A DNA stretch of 64,000 nucleotides from Bacillus sp. Xin1 (GTDB lineage Bacteria; Bacillota; Bacilli; Bacillales; Bacillaceae_G). The translations under genes and the position numbers were made by a program. Below are positions 9,147 through 17,651 of the stretch, one piece after another. The stretch is from positions 372,001 to 436,000 of the forward strand of contig NZ_JABUAE010000001.1 of NCBI RefSeq assembly GCF_013314535.1. Reading direction: 5' to 3'. Under the pieces are notes generated by a model that worked only from the letters and a program-made list of their open reading frames with translations, searched no databases and had not been told where the DNA came from. Within the stretch, counting starts at the first letter, position 1, and each line of letters starts with the position of its first letter.

Positions 9147-9589
9147 ACGTTTGTTTTCAAAATTAGATTTTGAATGGTTTGAAGCGAGTGAATGAGTTGT
9201 TCACGATCGCTTTCAGATAATGTTTGAAAGTTTTCTTTTAATTTGTCTAAAATAAATTGTTGATACTGACTTACTAATGTTTTCCCTTCAGCTGTAAGAG
9301 AAATTAAAATGACCCGTCGATCTTTTTCGCTATAATGACGCTCTATGAGTTCTTCCTGAATCAATTTATTTAATAGAGGTGTCATGTTTGGCCTTGAAAT
9401 CGCCAATCGCTTTCCGATTTCTGACACTGCTAATGTGCTACGTTCATGCAATAGCAGTAACACCTGTGTATGTGACTTTGGCATGTGCCTTTGTGAAGAA
9501 AACTCTCCAGGAAGCATAAATTTGCGATAAAAAAGAGGCACTAACGAAAGAAGATGATCAACAATACGTTCCCACTCACGTGATTTCAT
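9143..9589 (-). CDS. MarR-family transcriptional regulator
   Basis: A 148-aa winged-helix regulator. The recognition helix region ISRPNMTPLLNKL is near residues 58-70, followed by the wing with EKDRRVILISLT, typical of MarR. Its ligand and targets are unknown; it is downstream of the SGNH hydrolase on the same strand, about 70 bp apart, and may act on it or on itself. ATG 9589 is chosen for the AAGGGGG upstream; the frame is open further upstream but without a ribosome site. Confidence 0.85.
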   Translation of the reverse strand: MKSREWERIVDHLLSLVPLFYRKFMLPGEFSSQRHMPKSHTQVLLLLHERSTLAVSEIGKRLAISRPNMTPLLNKLIQEELIERHYSEKDRRVILISLTAEGKTLVSQYQQFILDKLKENFQTLSESDREQLIHSLQTIQNLILKTNV

Positions 9590-9660
9590 ATAAAGGCCCC
9601 CTTCCACTATCATTGTAACAAAAAAGGTATCGTATAAAAATAGAATTGTTCGGCTTATCC

Positions 9661-10431
9661 TCAATATTTATAGGATAATACTTGCTTTGTAAATGCATTA
9701 GCGATAATCTCATAGCCTTTATCATTTGGATGTACTTGGTCGTATAGTAAATCTTTCTTATCATTTGATATTAACTTTCGAATTGGTAAAACAATGGACG
9801 GTTGATTCGCTTTCGAAATTGCGTAAACTGCATCATTCCAGCCATCTAAAAACATATCTGCATAAGAAGCAATTGAATCATCGAGTTGTAAAGGATTATA
9901 GAGTTCAGATAGAATGAGTAAAGCATTCGGATTCAAGGTCCGAACAGTCTTTACAATGTTTTTTACGTCTGTTTCAAAATGAGCCTTTTCTTTATTTAAC
10001 ATTTTAATACCATCTATAACACCTACATCGCGATTTAAACGAAATAAATTATTTCCTCCAATATTAATGGTAATTATATTCGCTTCTTTAATTTTTTGTT
10101 GTACTTCTTCTGCCTGAATTTTTTGAACGAGACGATCTGTTGTAAGTCCATTCACTCCAAAATTTTCCACTCTAATCGGTTTATGAATTTGTTCTTCTAT
10201 TTGTTTGGAAGCTAATTCGGCAAACCCTCCTTGTGTCGAGCCATAACCTTTTGCAAGCGAATCACCTAACACAAGATGATAAAACGAGTCATTCGTTTGT
10301 TTGTTAATCCAATGAGGAGTAGATGATGCTGATTTGTCTTTTTGTTTTTTTGTCTCATCGTTCTTTTCAAAATGCGAATAAGAAATGATTAGAAGGAGGA
10401 GACAAACAATAATTAAGATGACTTTTTTCAT
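9661..10431 (-). CDS. SGNH/GDSL hydrolase, membrane-anchored (YpmR-like)
   Basis: A 256-aa protein with one N-terminal hydrophobic segment (about residues 4-18) that anchors or exports it, and no clear lipobox. The SGNH blocks are all present: GDSLAKGYG with the nucleophile serine near residue 57, GGNN near residue 125 and DQVHP near residue 236 with the catalytic Asp and His. It probably removes acyl or acetyl groups from a lipid or wall substrate outside the membrane. It resembles YpmR of B. subtilis. ATG 10431 follows GGAGG. Confidence 0.82.
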   Translation of the reverse strand: MKKVILIIVCLLLLIISYSHFEKNDETKKQKDKSASSTPHWINKQTNDSFYHLVLGDSLAKGYGSTQGGFAELASKQIEEQIHKPIRVENFGVNGLTTDRLVQKIQAEEVQQKIKEANIITINIGGNNLFRLNRDVGVIDGIKMLNKEKAHFETDVKNIVKTVRTLNPNALLILSELYNPLQLDDSIASYADMFLDGWNDAVYAISKANQPSIVLPIRKLISNDKKDLLYDQVHPNDKGYEIIANAFTKQVLSYKY

Positions 10432-10503
10432 AAATCCATCCTCCTTATAATTGGTAATTGTATCATATTCAGCTGTATAAGCAATGGAAGGGCTTATTAT
10501 ATC

Positions 10504-10553
10504 TTTATGGAAAGTTTACAATAACTTTACAGAAAATTTGTAGAAATATGTCA
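10504..10553 (+). promoter_or_regulatory. PhoP-box-like direct repeats upstream of cpdB
   Basis: Hexamers TTTATG, TTTACA, TTTACA, TTTGTA and ATGTCA start at 10504, 10515, 10526, 10537 and 10548, exactly 11 bp apart. PhoP of B. subtilis binds TT(A/C/T)ACA repeats with this period. The downstream gene releases phosphate from nucleotides, which fits phosphate-starvation control. Regulation is inferred. Confidence 0.6.
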
Positions 10554-10560
10554 AAAATTA

Positions 10561-10590
10561 TTGACGATATGAAAGTATGTTAGATATGAT
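10561..10590 (+). promoter_or_regulatory. Candidate sigma-A promoter of cpdB
   Basis: TTGACG (10561-10566) and TATGAT (10585-10590) are 18 bp apart, directly after the PhoP-box-like array. It implies a leader of about 130 nt before the start codon at 10728. No riboswitch was recognised in that leader. Confidence 0.5.
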
Positions 10591-10727
10591 AATGTCAGAT
10601 AAGTGAAGATACGTCACTCTAATATGAAGAAAGAAGAGAAGTAATGTAGAGAGACTACCTTATTAGAGTTTGATGAGAAAATCATTTTATTTGTATTTAA
10701 GGGACAATTTTATAAGGGGGATTTTTT

Positions 10728-13016
10728 GTGAAGAAGTCAAAGAAAGTGCTAGCGGGGACAACTCTTGCATTAGGTATTATGGCTCCGCAAGTGTTGCCAA
10801 CAGTTGCTCATGCAGAGGGACAAGCAGAGGGGAGTACAGTTAAATTACGAATCTTAGAAACTTCTGACATTCATGTTAACTTAATGAACTACGACTATTA
10901 TCAAACAAAAACGGATAATAAAGTAGGCCTTGTTCAAACTGCGACTCTTGTTAACAAGGCACGTGAAGAAGCGAAGAACTCTGTGTTATTCGATGATGGA
11001 GATGCGATACAAGGGACACCACTTGGGGATTATGTGGCGCAAAAAGGTTTGGATGGAGACTATGTTCACCCTTTATATCGTTTAATGAATTTAATGAAGT
11101 ATGACGTCATTTCTCTTGGGAACCACGAATTTAACTATGGCTTGGACTACTTAAATAAGGCAATTAGTAAAACACAGTTCCCAGTTATTAATTCAAATGT
11201 ATACAAAGAAGATGGCGATAATAATGAAGAAAACGATGAAAATTACTTTAAACCATACCATATTTTTGAAAAAGAAGTAGAAGATGAGTCTGGTCAAAAG
11301 CAAAAAGTGAAAATCGGTGTAATGGGCTTTGTACCACCGCAAATTATGGGGTGGGATAAAGCGAATTTAGAAGGAAAAGTAAAAGCGAAAGATATTGTGC
11401 AAACGGCGAAGAAAATGGTTCCAAAAATGAAAGCCGAGGGTGCGGATATCATTGTTGCATTAGCGCACTCTGGCGTCGATAAAAGTGGTTATAATGCTGG
11501 TATGGAAAACGCATCATATTATTTAGCAACGGAAGTTCCTGGCGTTGATGCAGTGTTAATGGGACACTCACATACAGTAATAACGGACAATTTTAACGGT
11601 GTTCCAGTTGTGATGCCAGGTGTTTTTGGAAGTAATTTAGGTATCATTGATATGGAACTGAAAAAGGTAAACGACAAGTGGGAAGTACAAAAAGATAAAT
11701 CGGTTCCAAGTGTTCGTCCAATTTCTGATAGCAAAGGAAATGCGTTAGTAGAATCTGATAAGAGATTAGTTGATGAAATCAAAGATGATCATGAAGCGAC
11801 AATTAAATATGTAAATACACCTGTTGGTAAAACGACAGCACCAATCAATAGTTATTTTTCACTTGTACAAGATGATCCATCTGTCCAACTCGTTACGAAT
11901 GCTCAGAAATGGTATGTAGAAAAGTTATTTGCTGAAAATGGACAGTACAGCAAATATAAGGGACTCCCAGTATTATCTGCAGGGGCACCTTTTAAAGCAG
12001 GGGGCCGAAATGGTGCAACTTATTATACAGATATTCCAGCTGGAACTTTAGCGATTAAAAACGTTGCTGACTTATATGTGTACCCAAATACACTTTATGC
12101 TGTAAAAGTAAACGGCGCACAAATAAAAGAATGGCTTGAAATGTCTGCAGGTCAGTTCAATCAAATTGATCCAACTAAAGTACAAGAACAGTCATTAGTA
12201 AATATAAACTATCCTACATATAACTTTGATATTTTAGATGGCGTGAAATACGAAATTGATGTTACACAACCAGCAAAATATGATAAAGATGGAAAAGTAG
12301 TAAACCAAAATGCAAATCGTATCGTGAATATAACATATGATGGAAAGCCGATAGCTGATAACCAAGAATTTATTGTTGCTACAAATAATTATCGTGGTAG
12401 TAGTCAAACATTCCCTGGAGTAAGTAAAGGTGAAGTTGTATATCAATCTCAAGATGAAACGCGTCAAATCATTGTGAAATATATGCAAGAAACACCTGTT
12501 ATTAATCCGGAAGCAGACCAAAACTGGGCGTTTAAACCAATTGCTGCTGAAAAATTAAATACTACATTTGACTCTTCACCAAATGCACAGAAATATATTA
12601 CGAAAGATGGAAAAATCTCATATGTTGGCCCGTCTGAAAATGAGTTTGCGAAATATGCCATTGATTTAACGAGAAAGAATGATGAGGAAAACCCAACACC
12701 ACCACCAACGACAGGTGAAGGAAACGATGGAGACAAACCAACACCGCCAACAGGTGAAGGAAACGATGGAGAAAACCCAACACCACCGCCAACAACAGGC
12801 GAAGGAAACGGTGGGGATAAACCAACATCACCTAGTGAAGGTGAAAATAAAGATACAACAGTACCTACAAATGTAAATGAAGATAAAGAAACAAACAAAG
12901 TAGAACGAGATCTTCCGAAAACAGGAGCAAACGTCTTTTCTACAATTGGAGCAGGAGTTGCATTTATTGGAGCAGGTATTTTCATGCTCTTTAGAAGAAA
13001 AAAAGCAAGTCGATAA
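10728..13016 (+). CDS. cpdB: LPXTG-anchored 2',3'-cyclic-nucleotide 2'-phosphodiesterase/3'-nucleotidase
   Basis: A 762-aa exported, wall-anchored enzyme. A signal peptide ending near AHAE is followed by a calcineurin-like metallophosphatase domain (SDIHVN, DDGDAIQG, GNHEFNYG, GHSHT) and then a 5'-nucleotidase C-terminal domain. From about residue 655 there are three Pro/Thr/Gly repeat units, then LPKTG near residue 729, a hydrophobic stretch and a basic RRKK tail, which is a sortase A substrate. It would release phosphate and nucleosides from extracellular nucleotides. The start is GTG 10728 behind AAGGGGG. PhoP-type repeats upstream suggest induction by phosphate limitation. Confidence 0.92.
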   Translation: MKKSKKVLAGTTLALGIMAPQVLPTVAHAEGQAEGSTVKLRILETSDIHVNLMNYDYYQTKTDNKVGLVQTATLVNKAREEAKNSVLFDDGDAIQGTPLGDYVAQKGLDGDYVHPLYRLMNLMKYDVISLGNHEFNYGLDYLNKAISKTQFPVINSNVYKEDGDNNEENDENYFKPYHIFEKEVEDESGQKQKVKIGVMGFVPPQIMGWDKANLEGKVKAKDIVQTAKKMVPKMKAEGADIIVALAHSGVDKSGYNAGMENASYYLATEVPGVDAVLMGHSHTVITDNFNGVPVVMPGVFGSNLGIIDMELKKVNDKWEVQKDKSVPSVRPISDSKGNALVESDKRLVDEIKDDHEATIKYVNTPVGKTTAPINSYFSLVQDDPSVQLVTNAQKWYVEKLFAENGQYSKYKGLPVLSAGAPFKAGGRNGATYYTDIPAGTLAIKNVADLYVYPNTLYAVKVNGAQIKEWLEMSAGQFNQIDPTKVQEQSLVNINYPTYNFDILDGVKYEIDVTQPAKYDKDGKVVNQNANRIVNITYDGKPIADNQEFIVATNNYRGSSQTFPGVSKGEVVYQSQDETRQIIVKYMQETPVINPEADQNWAFKPIAAEKLNTTFDSSPNAQKYITKDGKISYVGPSENEFAKYAIDLTRKNDEENPTPPPTTGEGNDGDKPTPPTGEGNDGENPTPPPTTGEGNGGDKPTSPSEGENKDTTVPTNVNEDKETNKVERDLPKTGANVFSTIGAGVAFIGAGIFMLFRRKKASR
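12690..12818 (+). repeat. In-frame linker repeats of CpdB
   Basis: Three tandem units of 45, 39 and 45 bp encode NPTPPPTTGEGNDGD and close variants. They form a wall-spanning linker before LPXTG; near-identical DNA units make unit number likely to vary among strains. Confidence 0.8.
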
Positions 13017-13019
13017 AGT

Positions 13020-13053
13020 AAAAGAGGATTACCAGTATCGGTAATCCTCTTTT
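13020..13053. terminator. Bidirectional terminator, cpdB / nhaC
   Basis: A perfect 14-bp inverted repeat (13020-13033 with 13040-13053) with a 6-nt loop and A/T runs on its two sides lies between convergent genes. Confidence 0.88.
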
Positions 13054-13060
13054 ATATAAT

Positions 13061-14434
13061 TTAAGAAACAGTAACAGGCTTTTCTTTCTGCCATGAAAGT
13101 CCAAATCCTGTAAATCCAACGATAATTGTAACAATTGGACACGCTAGGCAGAAGATTGAGTATGGAACGTAATCGATTGTTGGAACGCTTAGTACGTTTG
13201 CTAAGAAGACACCACTTACGCCCCATGGTACAAGCGGATTAATAACTGTGCCAGCGTCTTCTAGTACGCGTGATAAATTACGACGTTTTAAACCAACTTC
13301 ATCGTATTTGTTGGCAAATGCTTGTCCTGTTAATACGATGGATAAGTATTGCTCACCAAGCAAGAAATTAACACCAATTGCTGTTGATGCAGTAGAAACA
13401 ATTAAACGTGTACTTGTTTTAACGAAGTTAGAAATGATGTTCATAAGCTGCGCGATAATACCCATTCCTTGTAATAGTCCACCCATACAAAGTGCAAGGA
13501 AAATAAGTGCAATGGACATCATCATACTTTGTAGGCCACCGCGTGATAATAAGCTATCAATATCTTTTATCCCTGTCTTAGATACATAACCATCTTGCAT
13601 AATTTTCATTAAATCAGCAAGTGAAGTACTTGGCTTGAAAATAAATAGGATGATAATGCCAGCTACAGTGCCAGCAAGTAAAGTTGGGACAGCTGGTACC
13701 TTTTTAAAAGCAAATAAGAACAGTAATAAAATCGGAATCAGAGTGACAATCGAGATTGTTGCATTCTTTTCTAATGTACTTGTAAAAGTAGTGAAATCAA
13801 CATCTCCTGTAGATCCGCTTCCTAAAATGAAAAACGCAATAAAGGCAATAATGAAAGCGGGAATCGTCGTCCAAAGCATGTTACGAATATGTTCAAATAA
13901 ATCCACTCCTGTTACAGCAGGCGCTAAGTTTGTTGTATCAGATAAAGGCGACATTTTATCACCGAAGAAAGCTCCAGAAATAATTGCTCCGGCAATTAGC
14001 GCTGGATCGTATCCAAGAGCAGTGCCCATTCCCATAAAGGCAAGACCTACCGTTGCTGCGGTTGTAAAGGCGCTACCAATACTTGTTCCAACAATTGCAC
14101 AAACAACAAAGACTGTCGGAATGAAAATTTTTGGTGATACAAGTTTGAAGCCGTATACCATTAATGTTGGAATCGTTCCAGCTGCAATCCAAACGCTAAT
14201 TAATACACCAACAAGTAAGAAAATGAAGATGGATGGAATGCCAGCTGAAATGCTACTTATCATTCCTTTTTCCATAGTAGACCAAGAGATTTTTTTTATA
14301 AATCCAAATGCTAACAATACAATAATACCAAATAAAATTGGAATGTGTGGTGATGTTTCTAATTGAATAACACTGAAGCCAATGCAGAAAAAGATTAAAA
14401 ATGTTAAAAGAATAGATTCGATTTTTGAAACCAT
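13061..14434 (-). CDS. nhaC: NhaC-family Na+/H+ antiporter, T-box controlled
   Basis: A 457-aa protein with about eleven hydrophobic segments and the NhaC-type motif MSPLSDTTNLAP near residues 160-171. Members exchange sodium and protons, but some are thought to carry amino acids or organic acids. Here the leader is a T-box (14554-14925), which normally senses uncharged tRNA, so an amino-acid or amino-acid/Na+ transport role is more likely than plain pH homeostasis. ATG 14434 follows AGGAGGGG. The family is sure; the substrate is inferred from the regulation. Confidence 0.85.
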   Translation of the reverse strand: MVSKIESILLTFLIFFCIGFSVIQLETSPHIPILFGIIVLLAFGFIKKISWSTMEKGMISSISAGIPSIFIFLLVGVLISVWIAAGTIPTLMVYGFKLVSPKIFIPTVFVVCAIVGTSIGSAFTTAATVGLAFMGMGTALGYDPALIAGAIISGAFFGDKMSPLSDTTNLAPAVTGVDLFEHIRNMLWTTIPAFIIAFIAFFILGSGSTGDVDFTTFTSTLEKNATISIVTLIPILLLFLFAFKKVPAVPTLLAGTVAGIIILFIFKPSTSLADLMKIMQDGYVSKTGIKDIDSLLSRGGLQSMMMSIALIFLALCMGGLLQGMGIIAQLMNIISNFVKTSTRLIVSTASTAIGVNFLLGEQYLSIVLTGQAFANKYDEVGLKRRNLSRVLEDAGTVINPLVPWGVSGVFLANVLSVPTIDYVPYSIFCLACPIVTIIVGFTGFGLSWQKEKPVTVS

Positions 14435-14553
14435 TGTTTGCCCCTCCTAATAATCTAAAATAGTTCTTTTTTATATAAAATTCGCCAATATTGTGTATTT
14501 CCTTCTAAAATTTAGAATTTTGTGACAAATTACCGGTAATTGTTTAACATCAA

Positions 14554-14589
14554 TAAAAAAACGTCCCTGCATATAAATATGCAGGGACG
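14554..14589 (-). terminator. Second T-box terminator
   Basis: A near copy of the first stem (14589-14577 with 14574-14562) and its U-run (14561-14554) follow the second T-box sequence. The two modules share the GUCCCUGC stem core, which points to duplication. Confidence 0.85.
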
Positions 14590-14661
14590 AAAAAATCGCG
14601 GTACCACCCTAGCTTGTGAAGTGAACGTAGCACAAAATAAAGGGTCGTATAATATGCACCA

Positions 14662-14701
14662 ACAAAAAATAAAAAACGCCCCTGCAATACATGCAGGGAC
14701 G
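14662..14701 (-). terminator. First T-box terminator
   Basis: On the minus strand a GC-rich stem (14701-14691 with 14686-14677) is followed by a U-run (14676-14662). Its 5' arm lies just after the first T-box sequence, so it competes with the antiterminator. Confidence 0.85.
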
Positions 14702-14931
14702 AAAAAATCGCGGTACCACCCTAAATTGTGAAACAGTTTCATTTCACCACTCTGTAGAAATAACGGTCCATAACCGTCTTTCACTACTCCAAACGTTTCG
14801 TAAAAGAAGCTCCAGGGGGTAATTCATAAATCGTTCTGTACTGGTTCGCACCGACCACCAGCTCTCTGAAAGCAAAAAACGAAATACTACTAAATCCTAT
14901 CATTGCCGATTCATATGATGTTAGTTAAATT

Positions 14932-14959
14932 TTTATCACACATCGGGCTCTTATGTCAA
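14932..14959 (-). promoter_or_regulatory. Promoter of the T-box/nhaC transcript
   Basis: On the minus strand TTGACA (14959-14954) is followed after 16 bp by GATAAA (14937-14932), just upstream of stem I. This gives a start point at the expected place for the T-box leader. Confidence 0.6.
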
Positions 14960-15056
14960 CATATATGTTGATTATTTTTTTCAAGAAAATAATGGGAGAA
15001 TGTTTTTTTAATTCTTAATTTGTGCGTTATAATGAAAATAGAAAGGAGGGGAGTGA

Positions 15057-15413
15057 ATGAAGAAAAAAATATTTCTTTTTACAACCTTACTTATTTTAGG
15101 TGGTGGTGCTGGAATTTATACAGCATTTGCAGCATCACCAGATCAGCCGAAGCAAAAGAATGTACAAAAGGCAGAAACAAAGGAATTAGAGAAAGTCAAA
15201 GAGGAAAAGAGTAGAGAGAAAACAGCTGCTAAATTAGGATTTTCTCTTGAAGGGAAAACGGAAAAAGAGATTCGAAAAGATTTAGATAAGGCTAGATTTG
15301 AGAAGCGGCATGAATTGTTAATAGAACACGCAAAACAACTTGGAATTGATACGGAAGGAAAAACAGATGAAGAGATTATTTTGGAAATTGGAAAGATTCA
15401 ACATGGCAAATAA
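15057..15413 (+). CDS. Small secreted protein with two EGKT repeats
   Basis: A 118-aa protein with a signal peptide (cut likely after AFA, near residue 25) and a Lys/Glu-rich mature part. Two repeats, LGFSLEGKTEKEIRKDL and LGIDTEGKTDEEIILEI, each follow an Ala/Lys-rich helix. The motif resembles that of YckD/DUF2680-type secreted proteins. A relative with the same motif is encoded at 21493-21813, on the other side of the biotin operon. Function is unknown. ATG 15057 follows AGGAGGGG and the gene has its own terminator. Confidence 0.75.
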   Translation: MKKKIFLFTTLLILGGGAGIYTAFAASPDQPKQKNVQKAETKELEKVKEEKSREKTAAKLGFSLEGKTEKEIRKDLDKARFEKRHELLIEHAKQLGIDTEGKTDEEIILEIGKIQHGK

Positions 15414-15414
15414 A

Positions 15415-15438
15415 ACGACTTATCTTATGATAAGTCGT
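15415..15438 (+). terminator. Terminator of the first EGKT-repeat gene
   Basis: A 10-bp perfect stem (15415-15424 with 15429-15438) with a 4-nt loop is followed by a T-rich run, separating this gene from the biotin operon. Confidence 0.85.
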
Positions 15439-15469
15439 TCTTTTTTGAGAACATAATTATCTAAAAAAA

Positions 15470-15521
15470 TTGACAGTACTTCGTTTTTAATGTTAACTAT
15501 ATTTATATAAAAGTTAACATT
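15470..15521 (+). promoter_or_regulatory. Biotin operon promoter and BirA-type operator
   Basis: TTGACA is at 15470-15475, with an AT-rich -10 area around 15494-15503. An inverted repeat AATGTTAACT (15489-15498) and AGTTAACATT (15512-15521), 13 bp apart, has the GTTAAC half-sites of BirA operators in Firmicutes and covers the -10 and start region. Biotin-loaded BirA would repress here. Confidence 0.82.
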
Positions 15522-15534
15522 AGGGGTGACAATT

Positions 15535-16923
15535 GTGACTGTTAGTCGTAATACAAGTGAAAAGAAAGCTTATACATATGAAGAGTTAGCCGGAAAAAAC
15601 AAAGCGTATGTATGGCATCCATTTACACAAATGAAAGATTATTTAGCTGAAGATCCCGTTATCATTGAACGAGGAGAAGGACGTAAATTATATGATGTAA
15701 ATGGAAATGGTTATTGGGATGGTGTTTCATCAATTTGGCTTAATGTTCATGGACATCGAGTGCCAGAATTGGATGATGCGATTCGTGAACAGTTAAATAA
15801 GGTTGCACATTCTACTATGTTAGGGCTTGCCAATGTACCATCGATTTTACTTGCAGAAAAGGTCATTGAAGTTGTTCCAGAAGGCTTGAAAAAAGTATTT
15901 TATTCAGATTCTGGTTCTACAGCTGTTGAAATTGCAATCAAGATGGCTTTTCAATATTGGCAGCATAAAGGGAAACCTAAAAAACAAAAGTTTGTTACAT
16001 TAAAAGAAGCATATCATGGAGATACAATTGGGGCTGTTTCAGTAGGAGCAATTGACTTGTTTCACCAAGTGTATAGTTCGCTCTTATTTGATGCGATAAA
16101 AATGCCATATCCATATACATATCGTTCTCCTTATGGGGATGACAAAGAAAAAATTGTTCAAAAACATTTGGACGAAATGGAAGAGTTATTAAAAGAAAAG
16201 CACAATGAAATTGCAGCGATTATTGTAGAACCGTTAATGCAAGGTGCAGGCGGTATGATTACAATGCCGAAAGGGTATTTAAAAGGTCTTCGAGATCTTT
16301 GTACAACATATAATGTTTTATTTATTACAGATGAAGTAGCAACGGGATTTGGGCGTACTGGAAAAATGTTTGCTTGTGAGCATGAAAATGTTACACCGGA
16401 TATTTTAACAGCTGGAAAAGGCTTAACAGGTGGGTATTTACCAGTAGCTATTACTGTGACAACAGATGAAATTTATGATGCTTTTTTAGGTGACTATGAA
16501 GAACAGAAAACATTTTTCCATGGTCATAGTTATACTGGAAATCCATTAGGTTGCGCAGTAGCGATCGCTAATTTAGAACTGTATGAAAAAACAAATCTAG
16601 TAAAAGATGTTGCACATAAAGCAGAATATGTAGGAAAACAATTGGAAGCACTTTACGAATACAAGCATGTTGGGGATATTCGTCAGTGCGGATTGATGGT
16701 AGGAATTGAGCTTGTGAAAAATAAAGAAACGAAAGAGCCGTTTGATTGGACGGAGCGAGTAGGCGTGGAAGTGTGTAAACGATCTAGAGAATTAGGAATG
16801 ATTATACGTCCACTTGGTAACACGATTGTATTTATGCCACCGTTAGCATCTCGGATAGATGAGATTGACGAAATGCTGCGCATTTTATATGAAGCAATTG
16901 CAGATGTTACGGAGGTAGAATAA
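15535..16923 (+). CDS. bioA: Adenosylmethionine-8-amino-7-oxononanoate aminotransferase
   Basis: A 462-aa class III PLP aminotransferase that makes 7,8-diaminopelargonate in biotin synthesis. The substrate motif [10 protein letters not shown] is near the N-terminus, [11 protein letters not shown] holds the PLP-ring aspartate, and the Schiff-base lysine lies in AGKGLTGG. I start at GTG 15535 because AGGGGTGA (15522-15529) is correctly spaced; a GTG at 15526 lies inside that site and would add three residues. Its stop overlaps bioD by one base. Confidence 0.93.
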   Translation: MTVSRNTSEKKAYTYEELAGKNKAYVWHPFTQMKDYLAEDPVIIERGEGRKLYDVNGNGYWDGVSSIWLNVHGHRVPELDDAIREQLNKVAHSTMLGLANVPSILLAEKVIEVVPEGLKKVFYSDSGSTAVEIAIKMAFQYWQHKGKPKKQKFVTLKEAYHGDTIGAVSVGAIDLFHQVYSSLLFDAIKMPYPYTYRSPYGDDKEKIVQKHLDEMEELLKEKHNEIAAIIVEPLMQGAGGMITMPKGYLKGLRDLCTTYNVLFITDEVATGFGRTGKMFACEHENVTPDILTAGKGLTGGYLPVAITVTTDEIYDAFLGDYEEQKTFFHGHSYTGNPLGCAVAIANLELYEKTNLVKDVAHKAEYVGKQLEALYEYKHVGDIRQCGLMVGIELVKNKETKEPFDWTERVGVEVCKRSRELGMIIRPLGNTIVFMPPLASRIDEIDEMLRILYEAIADVTEVE

Positions 16924-17651
16924 TGAGCGGCTTTTTCATAACTGCAACCGATACAGAAGTTGGAAAAACAGTTGTTACAGGTGCGTTAGCAGGAGTGTTT
17001 AGAAATCGTGGATATAATATAGGTGTATATAAACCATTGCAAAGTGGTCATGTCGATTCGAATCCAGAAGGTGACGCAGCTAGATTGAAAGTTGCATCAG
17101 GAGTAACGACAGAGACGAATAAAATTTGTCCGTATTCTATTGAAGAACCTCTTGCGCCAAGATTGGCAATGCAGCGAGCAGGAAGAACTGTGAAGCTAGC
17201 ACAAATTACAGCTCATTATAATGAGTTAATGGCAGAGTTTGATAGTTTATTTGTAGAAGGTGCCGGTGGTCTTGCTGTTCCGTATACAGAAGACGCATTA
17301 GTGGTTGATTTTGCAAAGAAATTGAAATTACCACTTATTATTGTCGCGCGTCCGGCGCTAGGTACTGTTAATCATACCGTTTTAACAATCTCTTATGCGA
17401 GAGAACATGGCTTAACAGTTGCTGGTGTTATTTTATCGGGCTGTAAAGAATGTGAGAAAGAGCGTGTACAAGAAAATAAAGAGATGATTGAGGAATTAAG
17501 TGGCGTGCCGGTTTTAGGTTTACTACCTGAACTTCAAGAAGGATTTACACGTGATGAACTATTAACAGCAGCAGAAGAGAATATTATGATTTCAAATTTA
17601 GAGGAGCTTATCAAACATGGATCAAACGTGGGATCTACACTTTCACTCTAG
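16923..17651 (+). CDS. bioD: Dethiobiotin synthetase
   Basis: A 242-aa ATP-dependent carboxylase that closes the ureido ring of dethiobiotin. The P-loop [12 protein letters not shown] is near residues 7-18, and [10 protein letters not shown], typical of BioD, near residue 113. Start ATG 16923 shares a base with the bioA stop. The C-terminal end overlaps bioF by 35 bp, showing tight translational coupling within bioADFHCB. Confidence 0.95.
   Translation: MSGFFITATDTEVGKTVVTGALAGVFRNRGYNIGVYKPLQSGHVDSNPEGDAARLKVASGVTTETNKICPYSIEEPLAPRLAMQRAGRTVKLAQITAHYNELMAEFDSLFVEGAGGLAVPYTEDALVVDFAKKLKLPLIIVARPALGTVNHTVLTISYAREHGLTVAGVILSGCKECEKERVQENKEMIEELSGVPVLGLLPELQEGFTRDELLTAAEENIMISNLEELIKHGSNVGSTLSL

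Larger units (their letters stand above)
14554..14925 (-). promoter_or_regulatory. T-box leader with duplicated antiterminator/terminator module
   Basis: Read on the minus strand, a stem I region begins near 14925 with an AGUA S-turn strand (14885-14891). The conserved apical AGAGAGCUGGUGG is at 14855-14867 and the specifier strand GAAUUAC at 14825-14819. Then comes a T-box sequence AGGGTGGTACCGCG at 14722-14709 and a terminator. A second T-box sequence (14610-14597) and a second terminator follow without another stem I. The codon directly after GAA is UUA (Leu); one base on it is UAC (Tyr). Tyrosine would fit what I recall of other NhaC-type T-box genes, but the register is uncertain. Confidence 0.92.

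Noticed and set aside
13635-14366. Long forward frame (243 codons) opposite nhaC
   Set aside because: It is the complement of a membrane protein gene, and its composition is an artefact of that; no start signal.
14540-14731. Short ORFs in the T-box leader
   Set aside because: They are by-products of the duplicated terminator sequence; the RNA element explains the region.
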